Source: WLMZ01 sp037139095
GTDB taxonomy: Bacteria > Actinomycetota > Acidimicrobiia > Acidimicrobiales > Ilumatobacteraceae
Direction: 5' to 3'
Length of the DNA stretch: 64,000 bases
NCBI GenBank assembly: GCA_037139095.1
Contig: JBAXHD010000001.1
Coordinates: 1 to 64,000, forward strand
Both the position numbers and the translations under genes were made by a program. Below the pieces are notes generated by a model. The model worked only from the letters and a program-made list of their open reading frames with translations, did no database searches and was not told the origin of the DNA. This document shows, one piece after another, positions 17,470 to 26,358 of this stretch; positions within the stretch are counted from its first letter, which is position 1, and every line of letters starts with the position of its first letter.

Positions 17470-18294
17470 ATGCGAATTCTCCTCACCAACGACGACGGCA
17501 TCGATTCAGTTGGGCTGCACGTGTTGGCCCGAGCAATGCGCAAACACGGCGAGGTTGTGGTGGCTGCGCCCGACCGTGAGTTCTCGGGTGCTGGTGCAGC
17601 GCTCGGTGCGCTGCACCTCATCCAACCCGAGGTTCACCGCTGCACGATCGAAGGCATCGACGAGGCATGGTCGGTCACCGGGCCTCCGGCGTTGTGTGTG
17701 ATGTTCTCGCGCCTCGGTGCGTTCGGAGCGCCATTTGATCTGGTCGTGTCGGGCATCAACCCAGGCGCCAATGTGGGTCGTTCGGTGTACCACTCGGGCA
17801 CCATCGGCGCAGCGCTCACGGCGCGCAACGGCGGCATCTCAGGCGTTGCAGTCAGCCAAGCTGTCGCCGGTTTTGGCGTCGAAGGTCAGGGCTGGGACGA
17901 AATGCTCATCGGCCAGAAGTGGCACTCCGCTGCGGCCGTTGCCGATGCGTTCGTCGAGGGCCTCGTGGCTCACATGCCGTCTGAGCCAGTGGTGGTGAAC
18001 ATCAACGTCCCCAACGTAGAGGTCGAACAGATCAAGGGTTGGCGACATGGCCGTATCGGCATGGAACCGCCGCGCAAGATGTCGGGCGCAACGCTCGAGC
18101 CCAAAGCTGGGTATGACGGCACGTTCAACGTGCGCATGACTTGGGGCGACGCCATCGCTCTACCTGCCGACAGCGACGGTGGCATTGTCGAAGCCGACGA
18201 AGTGTCGATCTCGTATCTCACGCGACTTGAAGACGGCCGCCGCGACGATCTCGTGGGCGCCGAGCAAACAATGCAGCGCTTACTGCGAGCCTGA
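17470..18294 (+). CDS. surE: 5'-nucleotidase SurE
   Basis: A 274-residue SurE-family metal-dependent nucleotidase, which removes the phosphate of nucleoside 5'/3'-monophosphates. MRILLTNDDGIDSVGL at the N-terminus carries the metal-binding Asp-Asp pair. DREFSGAGAALG is the substrate loop, and VSGINPGANVGRSVYHSGT contains the conserved Asn and the SGT phosphate loop. The ATG at 17470 starts directly at the conserved strand and is preferred to an in-frame ATG at 17434. It ends 6 bases from the stop of the convergent monooxygenase. Confidence 0.92.
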   Translation: MRILLTNDDGIDSVGLHVLARAMRKHGEVVVAAPDREFSGAGAALGALHLIQPEVHRCTIEGIDEAWSVTGPPALCVMFSRLGAFGAPFDLVVSGINPGANVGRSVYHSGTIGAALTARNGGISGVAVSQAVAGFGVEGQGWDEMLIGQKWHSAAAVADAFVEGLVAHMPSEPVVVNINVPNVEVEQIKGWRHGRIGMEPPRKMSGATLEPKAGYDGTFNVRMTWGDAIALPADSDGGIVEADEVSISYLTRLEDGRRDDLVGAEQTMQRLLRA

Positions 18295-18300
18295 CTCTGA

Positions 18301-20229
18301 TTAGCTCAGCAACTCGTAATCGTTGAGGTTCACGGTTCGGGTCTGCTCCCAGAACTCGAGCAACGTAAACGGCCAGTTTTGGGCCACGCGTCCGGAATCG
18401 TTCTTGTACCAGCTGTGCACATCGGCAACACCCCACGACATGCGCTGGTTGCCATCGTCGATGCGAGCGTTGTAGGCGTCGTGCACGGCCTGCTTGCAGT
18501 CGAGCGCGCGGGCATTGTGTGCGAGCAGTTCTCGTATGGCTTCGAGTACGTAGTTCACCTCGCACTCGGAGAAATAGATGATGCTGCCGTTGATCACGAT
18601 GTTGGTGTTTGGTCCGTAGAGCAAGAACAGGTTCGGAAACTTGGGCACAGTGACGCCCATGTAGGCACGGGCTTCGCCGTTCCATTCGTCGTGAAGATCG
18701 ACGCCGTTGCGTCCGTGAATCTTCAACGGAGTGAGGAACTTCGAGGCGTGGAAACCCGTGCCGTAGATGATGACATCGACCTCGTGATGCACACCATCGG
18801 CAGTAACGACTCCGGTGGCAGTGATCTGCGTGATGTCGTCGGTGATGAGGTTTACGTTGTCGCGCTGCATTGTTGGTATCCATGTACCGCTGTCGAGCAG
18901 CATGCGTTTCGCGGCCACCGGATATTGGGGCACCACTTTGCTGAGCAGTTCGGGCTGATCGGGTAGTTGCATTTGCAAATACATCGTGAGCAACTCGCGC
19001 GTGAGGTCGCTCATCGCTGATACAGAGCGCTTGTCGCCGGCCCACTCGGGGTCTACCTGGGCGATGATGAGACGACCATCGCCGATGCGCCAGAACAACC
19101 AGAAGCGATACCACTGCATGTAAAAGGGAACGTGACTGAGCAACCAGTTGAGACCAGCGGGCACAGGGTCGTGATAGGTGGGTACGGGCAGCAGCCAATT
19201 TGGGGTGCGCTGAAACACGCTCAGGTGGCCCACTTCTTTGGCGATGATCGGAACGAACTGCATTGCGCTGGCGCCCGTGCCAATGACCGCTACGCGCTTG
19301 CCGGCGAGGTCGACAGAGTGATCCCAGCGGGCCGAGTGAAAGCTTGGCCCGGCGAAGGTGTCGCGGCCAGCAATGTCGGGCCACTTGGGCTGGTTGAGTT
19401 GACCAACTGCGCTGATGACCGCGTTGGCGCCAAGCATTTCGTCGCCCTTCGCCGAGCGCACATGAAGCGACCAAGAAGATGCGGCGTCGTCGAAATCGGC
19501 CGACACCACTTCGGTATCGAACTGGATGTGCTCGTACAGGCCGAACTCTTTGGCGAAGTTGCGGAAGTAATCGAGCAATACGTGCTGTGGCGAGAAGAAC
19601 AGCGGCCAATCGTCTTTCTGGGCGAACGAGTAGCTGTACAGATGGTTCGGGGTGTCTACGCGGCAACCGGGGTAGGTGTTGTCCCACCAGGTGCCACCCA
19701 CATCGCTGTTCTTCTCGAGGATGACGAACCCGACACCGGCTTGCTGCAGGCGGTGTGCGGCAAGCAAGCCAGACATTCCGGCACCGATGATGGCGACCGT
19801 GAACTCGGTGTTGGGAGCGACACTGCTGGCGTGCCACTGCGGGGCGCGCAGATCGTGACCGTCGATGCTGAGTTCTTCGCGTAGCAAGGGGATGTACGCG
19901 TCGGTTGTCTCGCCACTGGTGGCGTATGACATCAGCGTGCGGAGTTCATCGTTCGATGGCGCGGGTGCGGGTACGCACCCTGTGTCGCGAAACTTGATCA
20001 GCGCCTCGAGCGCGAGTTGGCGGGCTTCGTCGAGTTGGTCAGGCGTGAGCCCGGCCTGCGGCTCGTTAGAAAGCATGGGAAGGTGCGCCAAGCTTGGCCG
20101 GAGCAGTGACATGTCGCCGAGCACGTGTGCCAGCGCTGGAAGCAGCGACGGAATGTCGGCGTCGAGCAATGCGGTGCGAATGAACTCGTCGCTCTCGGTG
20201 ATGGGCGTGATCTGACTCGTGGCTGACAA
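18301..20229 (-). CDS. Type I Baeyer-Villiger flavin monooxygenase
   Basis: A 642-residue FAD/NADPH monooxygenase that inserts oxygen next to a ketone, making an ester or lactone. It has a first Rossmann loop VAIIGAGMSGLLAAHRL near residue 144 and GGTWWDNTYPGCRVD. The family fingerprint FAGPSFHSARWDHS lies near 290-303, and a second Rossmann loop VAVIGTGASAMQFVP near 313. About 140 residues precede the FAD domain, as in the longer actinobacterial subgroup. The start is TTG at 20229, with a very strong GAGGAGG 5 bases upstream. Terpenoid, steroid or cyclic ketone substrates are possible. Confidence 0.9.
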   Translation of the reverse strand: MSATSQITPITESDEFIRTALLDADIPSLLPALAHVLGDMSLLRPSLAHLPMLSNEPQAGLTPDQLDEARQLALEALIKFRDTGCVPAPAPSNDELRTLMSYATSGETTDAYIPLLREELSIDGHDLRAPQWHASSVAPNTEFTVAIIGAGMSGLLAAHRLQQAGVGFVILEKNSDVGGTWWDNTYPGCRVDTPNHLYSYSFAQKDDWPLFFSPQHVLLDYFRNFAKEFGLYEHIQFDTEVVSADFDDAASSWSLHVRSAKGDEMLGANAVISAVGQLNQPKWPDIAGRDTFAGPSFHSARWDHSVDLAGKRVAVIGTGASAMQFVPIIAKEVGHLSVFQRTPNWLLPVPTYHDPVPAGLNWLLSHVPFYMQWYRFWLFWRIGDGRLIIAQVDPEWAGDKRSVSAMSDLTRELLTMYLQMQLPDQPELLSKVVPQYPVAAKRMLLDSGTWIPTMQRDNVNLITDDITQITATGVVTADGVHHEVDVIIYGTGFHASKFLTPLKIHGRNGVDLHDEWNGEARAYMGVTVPKFPNLFLLYGPNTNIVINGSIIYFSECEVNYVLEAIRELLAHNARALDCKQAVHDAYNARIDDGNQRMSWGVADVHSWYKNDSGRVAQNWPFTLLEFWEQTRTVNLNDYELLS

Positions 20230-20255
20230 CGCTGCCTCCTCTGTATTGCCTGTGC

Positions 20256-20921
20256 TTACCGTAGGTCTCCGGCTTCGGTGACCGGCAGTCGAGATGTGAG
20301 ATCAGCGAAAGCCACCACCCGTGAGGCAAGCACCGCGGCTTCGTCGCGGTCGTGCGTGACGACGAGCGCAGTCGTTGCTGTGGCGCGCAAGAGTTGATGC
20401 AGGTCACGCGCCAACTGGTCGTGCAGCTCGCAATCGAGTCCGGTGAGAGGTTCGTCGAGCAACACGACGCGCGGCGATGGGGCAAGCGTGCGGGCGAGAG
20501 CGACGCGCTTTGCTTCGCCGCCCGACAGGTCGGTGACTCGGCGACGCTGGAAGCCGGGCATGCCAATGAGGTCGAGTAACTCGCTGACCCGCGCTGTGCG
20601 TCGCTGCGAGTCCCAACCACGCATACGAAGTCCGAACTCAATGTTCTGCGCCACCGTGCGATGTGGAAACAGTTGCTCGTTTTGGAACACCATGCCGATG
20701 TCGCGCTGATGCGTGGGCACGGTGGTGATATCTACGTTGTCGAGCAAGATGCAACCCTCATCTGGGTGCAGCAGTCCAGCGATCACCTTCAGCAACGTGC
20801 TCTTGCCCGTGCCCGATGGGCCAAGCAGCGCCACGATCTCGCCGTGAGCCACGGTAAGCGAGGCCTGGGCGAACAGCATGCGCTGCGCAAAGCGCACAGT
20901 GAGTTCGCGAACCTCAAGCAT
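20256..20921 (-). CDS. thiQ: Thiamine-type ABC transporter ATPase
   Basis: A 221-residue ATPase. Walker A GPSGTGKSTLLK, signature LSGGEAKRVALARTL, Walker B VVLLDEPLTGLD and VVTHDRDEA are all present. It overlaps the permease gene by 8 bases and is the last gene of a TPP-riboswitch operon. That context supports thiamine (or a thiamine precursor) import; the sequence alone would fit other oxyanion-type importers of the same class. Confidence 0.85.
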   Translation of the reverse strand: MLEVRELTVRFAQRMLFAQASLTVAHGEIVALLGPSGTGKSTLLKVIAGLLHPDEGCILLDNVDITTVPTHQRDIGMVFQNEQLFPHRTVAQNIEFGLRMRGWDSQRRTARVSELLDLIGMPGFQRRRVTDLSGGEAKRVALARTLAPSPRVVLLDEPLTGLDCELHDQLARDLHQLLRATATTALVVTHDRDEAAVLASRVVAFADLTSRLPVTEAGDLR

Positions 20922-22533
20922 GACGATCAGTCCCGTTGATCGTTGCCTCGATAGCGGCCACGATCACAAAGGTGAGAGCCGCGAGCACAGCGGCAAGCAC
21001 GTAGCCCTGCGCATGAAGCAGGGACGCCGGACTGTTGAGAAGCCGTTCGATTGCGATGGGCAGAGTCTCGCGCCCTTGGCGGGTGAGGAAACTCGTTGCG
21101 CCAAATTCGCCAAGTGAGATGGCCATTGCGAAGCCCGCAGCAGTGGCCAGTGGGCGAGCGATGAGTCGAACTTCTACCTCACGCCATGCTCGTAGCGGCG
21201 AGGCTCCCAACGTTGATGCCGCATCGCGCAACCCAGTGTCGATCGAGCGCAATACGGGTAACACCACGCGCACAACGAACGGCGTTGCCACTAACGCATG
21301 ACCGAGCGGAATCATCAGTGGCGATGCCCGCCAGTCGAGGCGACCTGAATCGAAAGCGATCAGCAGACCAAAGCCGATCGTGACAGCGCTTGTTCCGAGC
21401 GGAAGCATCAGCGCAACATCGAGCAAGCGGCCGCGCCGACCGAGTGTTGCAATAACCAGTGACGCCGTTGCGCCAATCACCAAACTGATCGCGGTTGCAA
21501 TCACGGCAAACCGTAACGACGTAGCGAGTGATGCCAAGGGGTCAACGTGAGCGCCCGTGGTCGGACGAACCGGTTGACCTGTTGATGAGCCGAACACCCC
21601 CCGCCATGCAGCGAGCGAATGTCCGCCGGTGGTTCGCAGGCTTCGCTCGATCAATGCCATCAGTGGTGCGGCGATCGAAACGACAATGGCTGCAGCAGTG
21701 ATTGCGACAAAGGAACGCTGGCGAGTAGTTCGCGCGCGCTGGCGCTGAGCCAAGGGCTGTAGCCGCAGACCGCGACGGTGGCGCGACTGAATATGAGCGA
21801 ACCACGCAACTGCAGCGCCGAGCAGCACGAGTTGCGCAACCGAAAGCACGGCGGCCACGCTGACATCGCCAAGTCTCGTAGCGCGTTGCCAGATCTCGAC
21901 TTCGAGCGTGGTGTGCGCGGGCCCGCCGAGTAGCCGCACAACACCAAACGACGTGAACGTAAACAGAAACACGATGCTCGCTGATGCGTAGATAGCGGGG
22001 GCCAAGAGCGGCAATGTGATTTCGCGCATCGCGCGTAGGGGCGAAGCGCCAAGTGTTCGTGCTGCGCTCGTGAGATCGGCGGGCAGTTGCTGCCACAAGC
22101 CCCCTACGCCACGGACGACCACTGCAATGTTGAAGAACACATGCGCGAGCACGATGGCCGTCACGCTCTGGTCAAGCGAGTCGGGCAGCAGCGCCAAGAA
22201 CGCGGCACCCACCACCACAGTTGGCAGCACAAAGGGCACCGTGACCAGTGCCGTGATCAGTCGTCGGCCGGTGAACTCGTAGCGCGCCAAGAGATATGCG
22301 GGGCCGAGCCCAATAACAACCGTGAGTGCCGTGCTGAGCAACGCCTGCCACGCGGTGAACCACACGACGTGGCGAATAGCAGAGTCGTGCAGCGCAGCAT
22401 TCATTGCATCACGTGTCAGCGTGTGGCTCAACAACGAGACAACCGGCCAAAGATAGAACAGAGCGAAGAACAACGAAGCGGGCGCGGCGAGTGCAACGAG
22501 CAGCAGGCGGGGCAACCGGTTCGAGGAACTCAT
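20914..22533 (-). CDS. thiP: Thiamine-type ABC transporter permease, two fused permease domains
   Basis: A 539-residue inner-membrane permease with two binding-protein-dependent permease domains in one chain, as in ThiP. Each half carries an EAA-type loop that contacts the ATPase: ARTLGASPLRAMREITLPLL near residue 165 and ASTLGASPLRAWREVEVRLI near 440. About twelve hydrophobic segments are visible. It lies one base after the binding-protein gene and overlaps the ATPase gene, so all three make one importer. Confidence 0.87.
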   Translation of the reverse strand: MSSSNRLPRLLLVALAAPASLFFALFYLWPVVSLLSHTLTRDAMNAALHDSAIRHVVWFTAWQALLSTALTVVIGLGPAYLLARYEFTGRRLITALVTVPFVLPTVVVGAAFLALLPDSLDQSVTAIVLAHVFFNIAVVVRGVGGLWQQLPADLTSAARTLGASPLRAMREITLPLLAPAIYASASIVFLFTFTSFGVVRLLGGPAHTTLEVEIWQRATRLGDVSVAAVLSVAQLVLLGAAVAWFAHIQSRHRRGLRLQPLAQRQRARTTRQRSFVAITAAAIVVSIAAPLMALIERSLRTTGGHSLAAWRGVFGSSTGQPVRPTTGAHVDPLASLATSLRFAVIATAISLVIGATASLVIATLGRRGRLLDVALMLPLGTSAVTIGFGLLIAFDSGRLDWRASPLMIPLGHALVATPFVVRVVLPVLRSIDTGLRDAASTLGASPLRAWREVEVRLIARPLATAAGFAMAISLGEFGATSFLTRQGRETLPIAIERLLNSPASLLHAQGYVLAAVLAALTFVIVAAIEATINGTDRHA

Positions 22534-22534
22534 T

Positions 22535-23590
22535 TCACCTCACCACAAGGTTGGTCCATGTGGTGATCCAGTCCTTCGACTTTTTTTCGATGTCGCCGGG
22601 CGACACGACCAACGGAGCTACGGGACGCACCGCGAATTCTTTGAACTCGGCAGGCAGCGCAGCGTCGGTTCGTGCCGGGTAGACAAACAGGGTCAGCGGT
22701 AGCAGTTCTTGAAATGATTTCGAGACGAGGTAGTCGATCAGCTTGCCGGCAGCGGTTGGGTATTTCGTGCCGCGCAGCACGCCTGCAAACTCAACCTGAT
22801 GAAAGCAGGTTGAGTCCACAACGCCTGTCGTTGCGTGGTCGGGACGAGGGTTGGCAAAGATCACTTCGGCTGGCGGGCTCGTGCCATAGCTCACCACCAA
22901 AGGCCGGTCACCTTTGCCGGTAGAGCCAGAGAACTGTTCGTAATACGCCAAGTCCCAACTGTCTACGACCTTCACGCCGTTACCGCGCAATGAGGTCCAG
23001 TACTGCTGCCATGCGTTATCGCCAGAGTGGGCGACGGTAGCCAACATGAACGCAAGGCCAGTGGACGACGCGGCCGGGTTCTCGACGACCAACAGATCTT
23101 TGTACTCGGGCTTGATCAAGTCGTCGAGTGTTGCAGGCGGATCGAGATGTTTCTGCGCGAACCACGCGATGTCGTAGTTCACGCACACGTCGCCTTCGTC
23201 AACCGGCGTCACAAGGTTGCCTGTGACCAATGCCGCGGCCGCTGGCTGCAGCGCTGTGAGCTGAGACGACGTGTAGGGCGAGAACACCGTGGCCTGCTCG
23301 GCTCGCGCCAACAGCGTGTTGTCGACGCCCCACATCACGTCGCCTTCGGGGTTGCCAGCTGTGAGCACAGCTTTGGACAACATCGTGCCGGCGTCGCCCG
23401 CCGTGACGATCTTGACGGCAATGCCAGTGCTCTTGGTAAAGGCATCGAACGATTCAGGTTTGAGACTGAACGAGTCGTAGGCAACGAGAGTGAGCGACGA
23501 CGGCGCTACCTCGGCTGCTTGCTTCGGGTCGCTGCCACATGAAGATGCTGCGAGGGCGAGCGCGATCGCGATGGCTGTGAACCGATTCAT
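22535..23590 (-). CDS. thiB: Thiamine-type ABC transporter substrate-binding lipoprotein
   Basis: A 351-residue extracellular binding protein of the TbpA/ThiB group (iron/thiamine class). The signal peptide ends ALALAASSC, with the probable lipid-bearing cysteine at 18. LTLVAYDSFSLKPESFDAFTK and the GDVMWGVDNTLLARA segment are typical of TbpA. The ATG overlaps the stop of the pyrophosphokinase gene by 4 bases, coupling import with conversion of thiamine to TPP. Confidence 0.87.
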   Translation of the reverse strand: MNRFTAIAIALALAASSCGSDPKQAAEVAPSSLTLVAYDSFSLKPESFDAFTKSTGIAVKIVTAGDAGTMLSKAVLTAGNPEGDVMWGVDNTLLARAEQATVFSPYTSSQLTALQPAAAALVTGNLVTPVDEGDVCVNYDIAWFAQKHLDPPATLDDLIKPEYKDLLVVENPAASSTGLAFMLATVAHSGDNAWQQYWTSLRGNGVKVVDSWDLAYYEQFSGSTGKGDRPLVVSYGTSPPAEVIFANPRPDHATTGVVDSTCFHQVEFAGVLRGTKYPTAAGKLIDYLVSKSFQELLPLTLFVYPARTDAALPAEFKEFAVRPVAPLVVSPGDIEKKSKDWITTWTNLVVR

Positions 23591-24255
23591 ATTTGACCTC
23601 CGAAATGAAGTGGGAATATCACGGTGAGAACACCGGTGCGCACGCCAACCCGAAGCTCATTGGTTGTGGCGCGATTGCTGACACCAAGGCTCGAACCTGG
23701 TTGCAACACGGCATCGTGCAATGGCCAAAGTCCGCCTTCAATGTCGATGCCAGAGCAGTTTCCGTGCAGCGCGAGTAGCGAAAATGTTGCGTCGAGTTCG
23801 GCGGCGAACCTGAGTGTTCGAGGCCCGTGCAACACGCTCATCATCGTGGTGTCCCAACGTGCCGCCGCGGTTGCGAACGCCGCCATTGATGGATGGCCGA
23901 GCGCAGTGATCGCTGCAATTGAGTGATCGATTCGGTCGCCGCCGCCGCCGAGTAGCACTACGTCGGTTGCTCCGCATGCGAGAGCCGCGGCCAGAGCAAG
24001 TTCGGTGTCGGTGTTGTCTTTGTCGGGTGAGTGCCGCTGGATTTCGATTCCCTCGGCGGCGGCCCAGATCAATGTTTCGGGCTTTACCGAGTCGAAGTCG
24101 CCCACAACCAAATGTGGTCGAAGCCCAGCGGCGAGCGCATGGTCGAGGCCCGAGTCGGCGGCGATGATGTAGGCGTCTGTCGGAAGGCCAACAAGCGCTG
24201 CGGGCGACAATGCAGAGCCGCCGACGATGACCAAAGCAGTTCGAGAAGGCGGCAC
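23587..24255 (-). CDS. Thiamine pyrophosphokinase
   Basis: A 222-residue thiamine pyrophosphokinase-like enzyme, which makes TPP from thiamine and ATP. AADSGLDHAL (about 33-42), VVGDFDSVKPETL (51-63) and SPDKDNTDTELALA (75-88) hold the conserved acidic metal and ATP residues; VLLGGGGDRIDH follows. The GTG at 24255 is chosen, with GAAGGGAA 5-6 bases upstream. The longer ATG frame at 24276 begins inside the conserved aptamer core (TAATGCCAGCG) and is rejected. It is the first gene after the TPP riboswitch and heads the operon with the importer. Confidence 0.9.
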   Translation of the reverse strand: MPPSRTALVIVGGSALSPAALVGLPTDAYIIAADSGLDHALAAGLRPHLVVGDFDSVKPETLIWAAAEGIEIQRHSPDKDNTDTELALAAALACGATDVVLLGGGGDRIDHSIAAITALGHPSMAAFATAAARWDTTMMSVLHGPRTLRFAAELDATFSLLALHGNCSGIDIEGGLWPLHDAVLQPGSSLGVSNRATTNELRVGVRTGVLTVIFPLHFGGQI

Positions 24256-24363
24256 GTGAGTTCCCTTCGCTGGCATTACCCAGAGCAGGTTGAAGGGTCG
24301 GCGCTGGCGTGCACCCTCTCAGCCCGCCGAACCTGCGAGCTCCCCGTGTGTTGACCCCTCACG
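24255..24363 (-). ncRNA. TPP (thiamine pyrophosphate) riboswitch
   Basis: On the minus strand the conserved THI-element parts appear in order: GGGGAGC, GGCTGAGAGGG, GACCCTTCAACCTG, then CTCTGGGTAATGCCAGCG and AAGGGAAC. CGTGAG (24358-24363) can pair with CTCACG (24255-24260), which would close the structure over the first base of the GTG start. The AAGGGA at its 3' end is the likely Shine-Dalgarno, so control is probably translational. Confidence 0.93.
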
Positions 24364-24386
24364 CTAGCGCCATACTGCCCATCCGC

Positions 24387-24392
24387 TATGGT
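24387..24392 (+). promoter_or_regulatory. Putative -10 hexamer (leaderless F420-type gene)
   Basis: TATGGT, 7 bases before the ATG at 24400. An ATG at 24388 lies within this hexamer. Confidence 0.4.
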
Positions 24393-24399
24393 CAAAGAC

Positions 24400-24831
24400 A
24401 TGCCAAGCGACTTTGCAATGAAGACCATGAATGCCGTTCACCGCACCCTTCTGAAGGTCAGCTTTGGCAAGGTGGGCTGGACTGCCGGCAACATGCCAGT
24501 ACTCGAACTCACCACAATCGGCCGCAAGAGTGGCCAGCCGCGTTCGGTGATGCTCACGTCACCACTACAAGAGGGCGACAGCATTGTGATCGTCGCGTCT
24601 CGCGGTGGAGACCCCACACATCCGGCGTGGTTCGTGAACCTTCGCGACAATCCGCAGGTTCAGGTGGCCTACAAGGGTGCGCCGAAGAAGGCGATGGTCG
24701 CCACCGTTGCTTCGCCCGAAGAGCGTGCACGTATGTGGCCCATCGTGACCGCTTCCTACAAGAACTACGCGGGCTACCAGACCAAGACCGACCGCGAGAT
24801 ACCTCTCGTGGTGCTCTCTCCCGCGAGCTAG
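24400..24831 (+). CDS. Deazaflavin (F420)-dependent nitroreductase family protein
   Basis: A 143-residue split-barrel protein of the Ddn-like nitroreductase/F420H2-dependent oxidoreductase family (DUF385). LELTTIGRKSGQPRSVML and GGDPTHPAWFVNLRDNPQV are the family's F420-phosphate and core motifs, and the C-terminal REIPLVVLSP is typical. It probably reduces quinones or other substrates with F420H2. The start at 24400 is taken because TATGGT lies 7 bases upstream; the earlier ATG at 24388 falls inside that hexamer. Confidence 0.87.
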   Translation: MPSDFAMKTMNAVHRTLLKVSFGKVGWTAGNMPVLELTTIGRKSGQPRSVMLTSPLQEGDSIVIVASRGGDPTHPAWFVNLRDNPQVQVAYKGAPKKAMVATVASPEERARMWPIVTASYKNYAGYQTKTDREIPLVVLSPAS

Positions 24832-24841
24832 TTCCGCAGAG

Positions 24842-26305
24842 TCACGGCGTACGTCGCAGCGCGTTGCTCGCCTCGCTCTGTTCGGCTTGTCGCGCAATGG
24901 CGCGCAGCATGCCCGGGAAGATGAATCGATGGAACGGATGCACAGCCCACCAGTACGCGTAGCCCAGAAATCCGCGTGGTTCGTAGAACGCTGTTTGTTC
25001 AACGCGTGATCCGTTGGTGTCATCCACTACTTCGAACTGCAGCCATGCGCGTCCGGGCAACTTCATCTCGGCGCGCAGCCGAAGCAGATGAGGAGTTTCG
25101 AGCGCCTCTACTCGCCAGAAATCGAGCGGCTCACCAAGATGCAACTCGCGTGGATGGCGCCGGCCGCGACGCATGCCGACGCCACCAACCATTCGGTCCA
25201 TCACGCCACGAAGTTGCCACAGGAAGTTGCCCGCCGGCCATCCGGCATCGCCACCGAGCGAGCAGATCGCATCGAAGACCGTGGGCGCCGTTGCATTGAC
25301 AGACCGCCGGTAGTGATCGGCGAGCATGCCTTCGTGCACCTTGAGTTCGCCACCAACGGGGAGTTGGTCGCTGAAGCTCGACAGGCTCGATGCCCATGTC
25401 GTGATCACGTCGTCGTCGGCAACTCGCTGCAGGGCGCGTGTCACGGCGAGGTCGTAATCCGCTGGCCGCACAGAGAAATCGTCGAGCGCGCGTGGGGTCA
25501 GCACCACGGTGTCGGTCTGCAGGCTCTCAATGAGTGGGTGCACGATGCGGTACGGCACCGGTGTCAACAGGTCGACGAATTGGGCGCTGAACTCGGGGTG
25601 AGGAACCTTCAGTGAGACGATCCAGCGACGCAGCCCGCGCGCCTTTCCGTAGCGCAGCATCATCTCGCGATACGTGAGCACATCGGGTCCGCCGACCTCG
25701 TACACGCCGTTAGCGGTTGGGTGCTCGAGTGCTTCAAGGAGGTAGTCGAGCACATCGCGAATGCCGATTGGTTGGCATCGAGAGTTGACCCATTGTGGCG
25801 TGACCATCACGGGCAATCGTTCGGTCAGGTGCCGGATGATTTCGAAGCTCGCCGATCCGGAGCCGATGATCACTGCGGCGCGAAACTCAACGACCGGAAC
25901 CCCACCGGCCGCCAGGGCTTGACCAACCTCGTGGCGTGAAACCAGATGATCACTCTCAACTTCGTTGGGGTCGCCAAGACCGCCGAGGTAGATGATTCGT
26001 TTGACTCCAGCGTCGGCTGCAGCTTGGCCAAAGTTCGTAGCCATTGCGCGATCAACTTCGCGGAATGCTGCGCCTGATGCCATCGAGTGCACGAGGTAGT
26101 AGGCGACATCGATATCGCGTAGGGCGGCGGGCAGCACCGACGGATCTGCGAGGTCGCCCTCAAGCACCTCGACCGACGCCCAGTTGCGGGCCGTAAGCCG
26201 ATCGGATTGGCGGGCGATGCAACGCACAGTGACACCGCGCTGCGTGAGGATTGGAACAAGCCGTCCGCCGATGTATCCGGTGGCGCCAGTAACGAGTGTT
26301 CGCAC
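24842..26305 (-). CDS. NAD(P)-binding epimerase-like protein with DUF2867 domain
   Basis: A 487-residue two-part protein. Residues 1-300 form an atypical SDR/NmrA-like domain with VTGATGYIGGRLVPIL at the N-terminus and CQPIGIRDVLDYLLEAL in the middle. The remainder is a DUF2867-type domain (GDAGWPAGNFLWQLRG, then LRLRAEMKLPGRAWLQFEV). This fusion is common in Actinobacteria and uncharacterised. The start is GTG with AGGAGG 4 bases upstream. A perfect 14-bp palindrome lies just before that site and may be an operator. Confidence 0.87.
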   Translation of the reverse strand: MRTLVTGATGYIGGRLVPILTQRGVTVRCIARQSDRLTARNWASVEVLEGDLADPSVLPAALRDIDVAYYLVHSMASGAAFREVDRAMATNFGQAAADAGVKRIIYLGGLGDPNEVESDHLVSRHEVGQALAAGGVPVVEFRAAVIIGSGSASFEIIRHLTERLPVMVTPQWVNSRCQPIGIRDVLDYLLEALEHPTANGVYEVGGPDVLTYREMMLRYGKARGLRRWIVSLKVPHPEFSAQFVDLLTPVPYRIVHPLIESLQTDTVVLTPRALDDFSVRPADYDLAVTRALQRVADDDVITTWASSLSSFSDQLPVGGELKVHEGMLADHYRRSVNATAPTVFDAICSLGGDAGWPAGNFLWQLRGVMDRMVGGVGMRRGRRHPRELHLGEPLDFWRVEALETPHLLRLRAEMKLPGRAWLQFEVVDDTNGSRVEQTAFYEPRGFLGYAYWWAVHPFHRFIFPGMLRAIARQAEQSEASNALRRTP

Positions 26306-26316
26306 GTTGCCTCCTG

Positions 26317-26330
26317 TGACTCTTGAGTCA
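26317..26330. promoter_or_regulatory. Palindrome, candidate operator
   Basis: TGACTCTTGAGTCA is a perfect 14-bp palindrome lying a few bases upstream of the AGGAGG site and GTG start at 26305. A bound dimeric repressor would block the promoter or leader of the DUF2867 gene. It is not matched to a known regulator. Confidence 0.4.
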
Positions 26331-26358
26331 AGGTTACGCCTGTGCGTAAACCGCCAAT

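Noticed and set aside
24276..24276. ATG at 24276 as start of thiamine pyrophosphokinase
   Set aside because: This ATG is part of the conserved TPP aptamer sequence TAATGCCAGCG; the GTG at 24255 after AAGGGA fits better.
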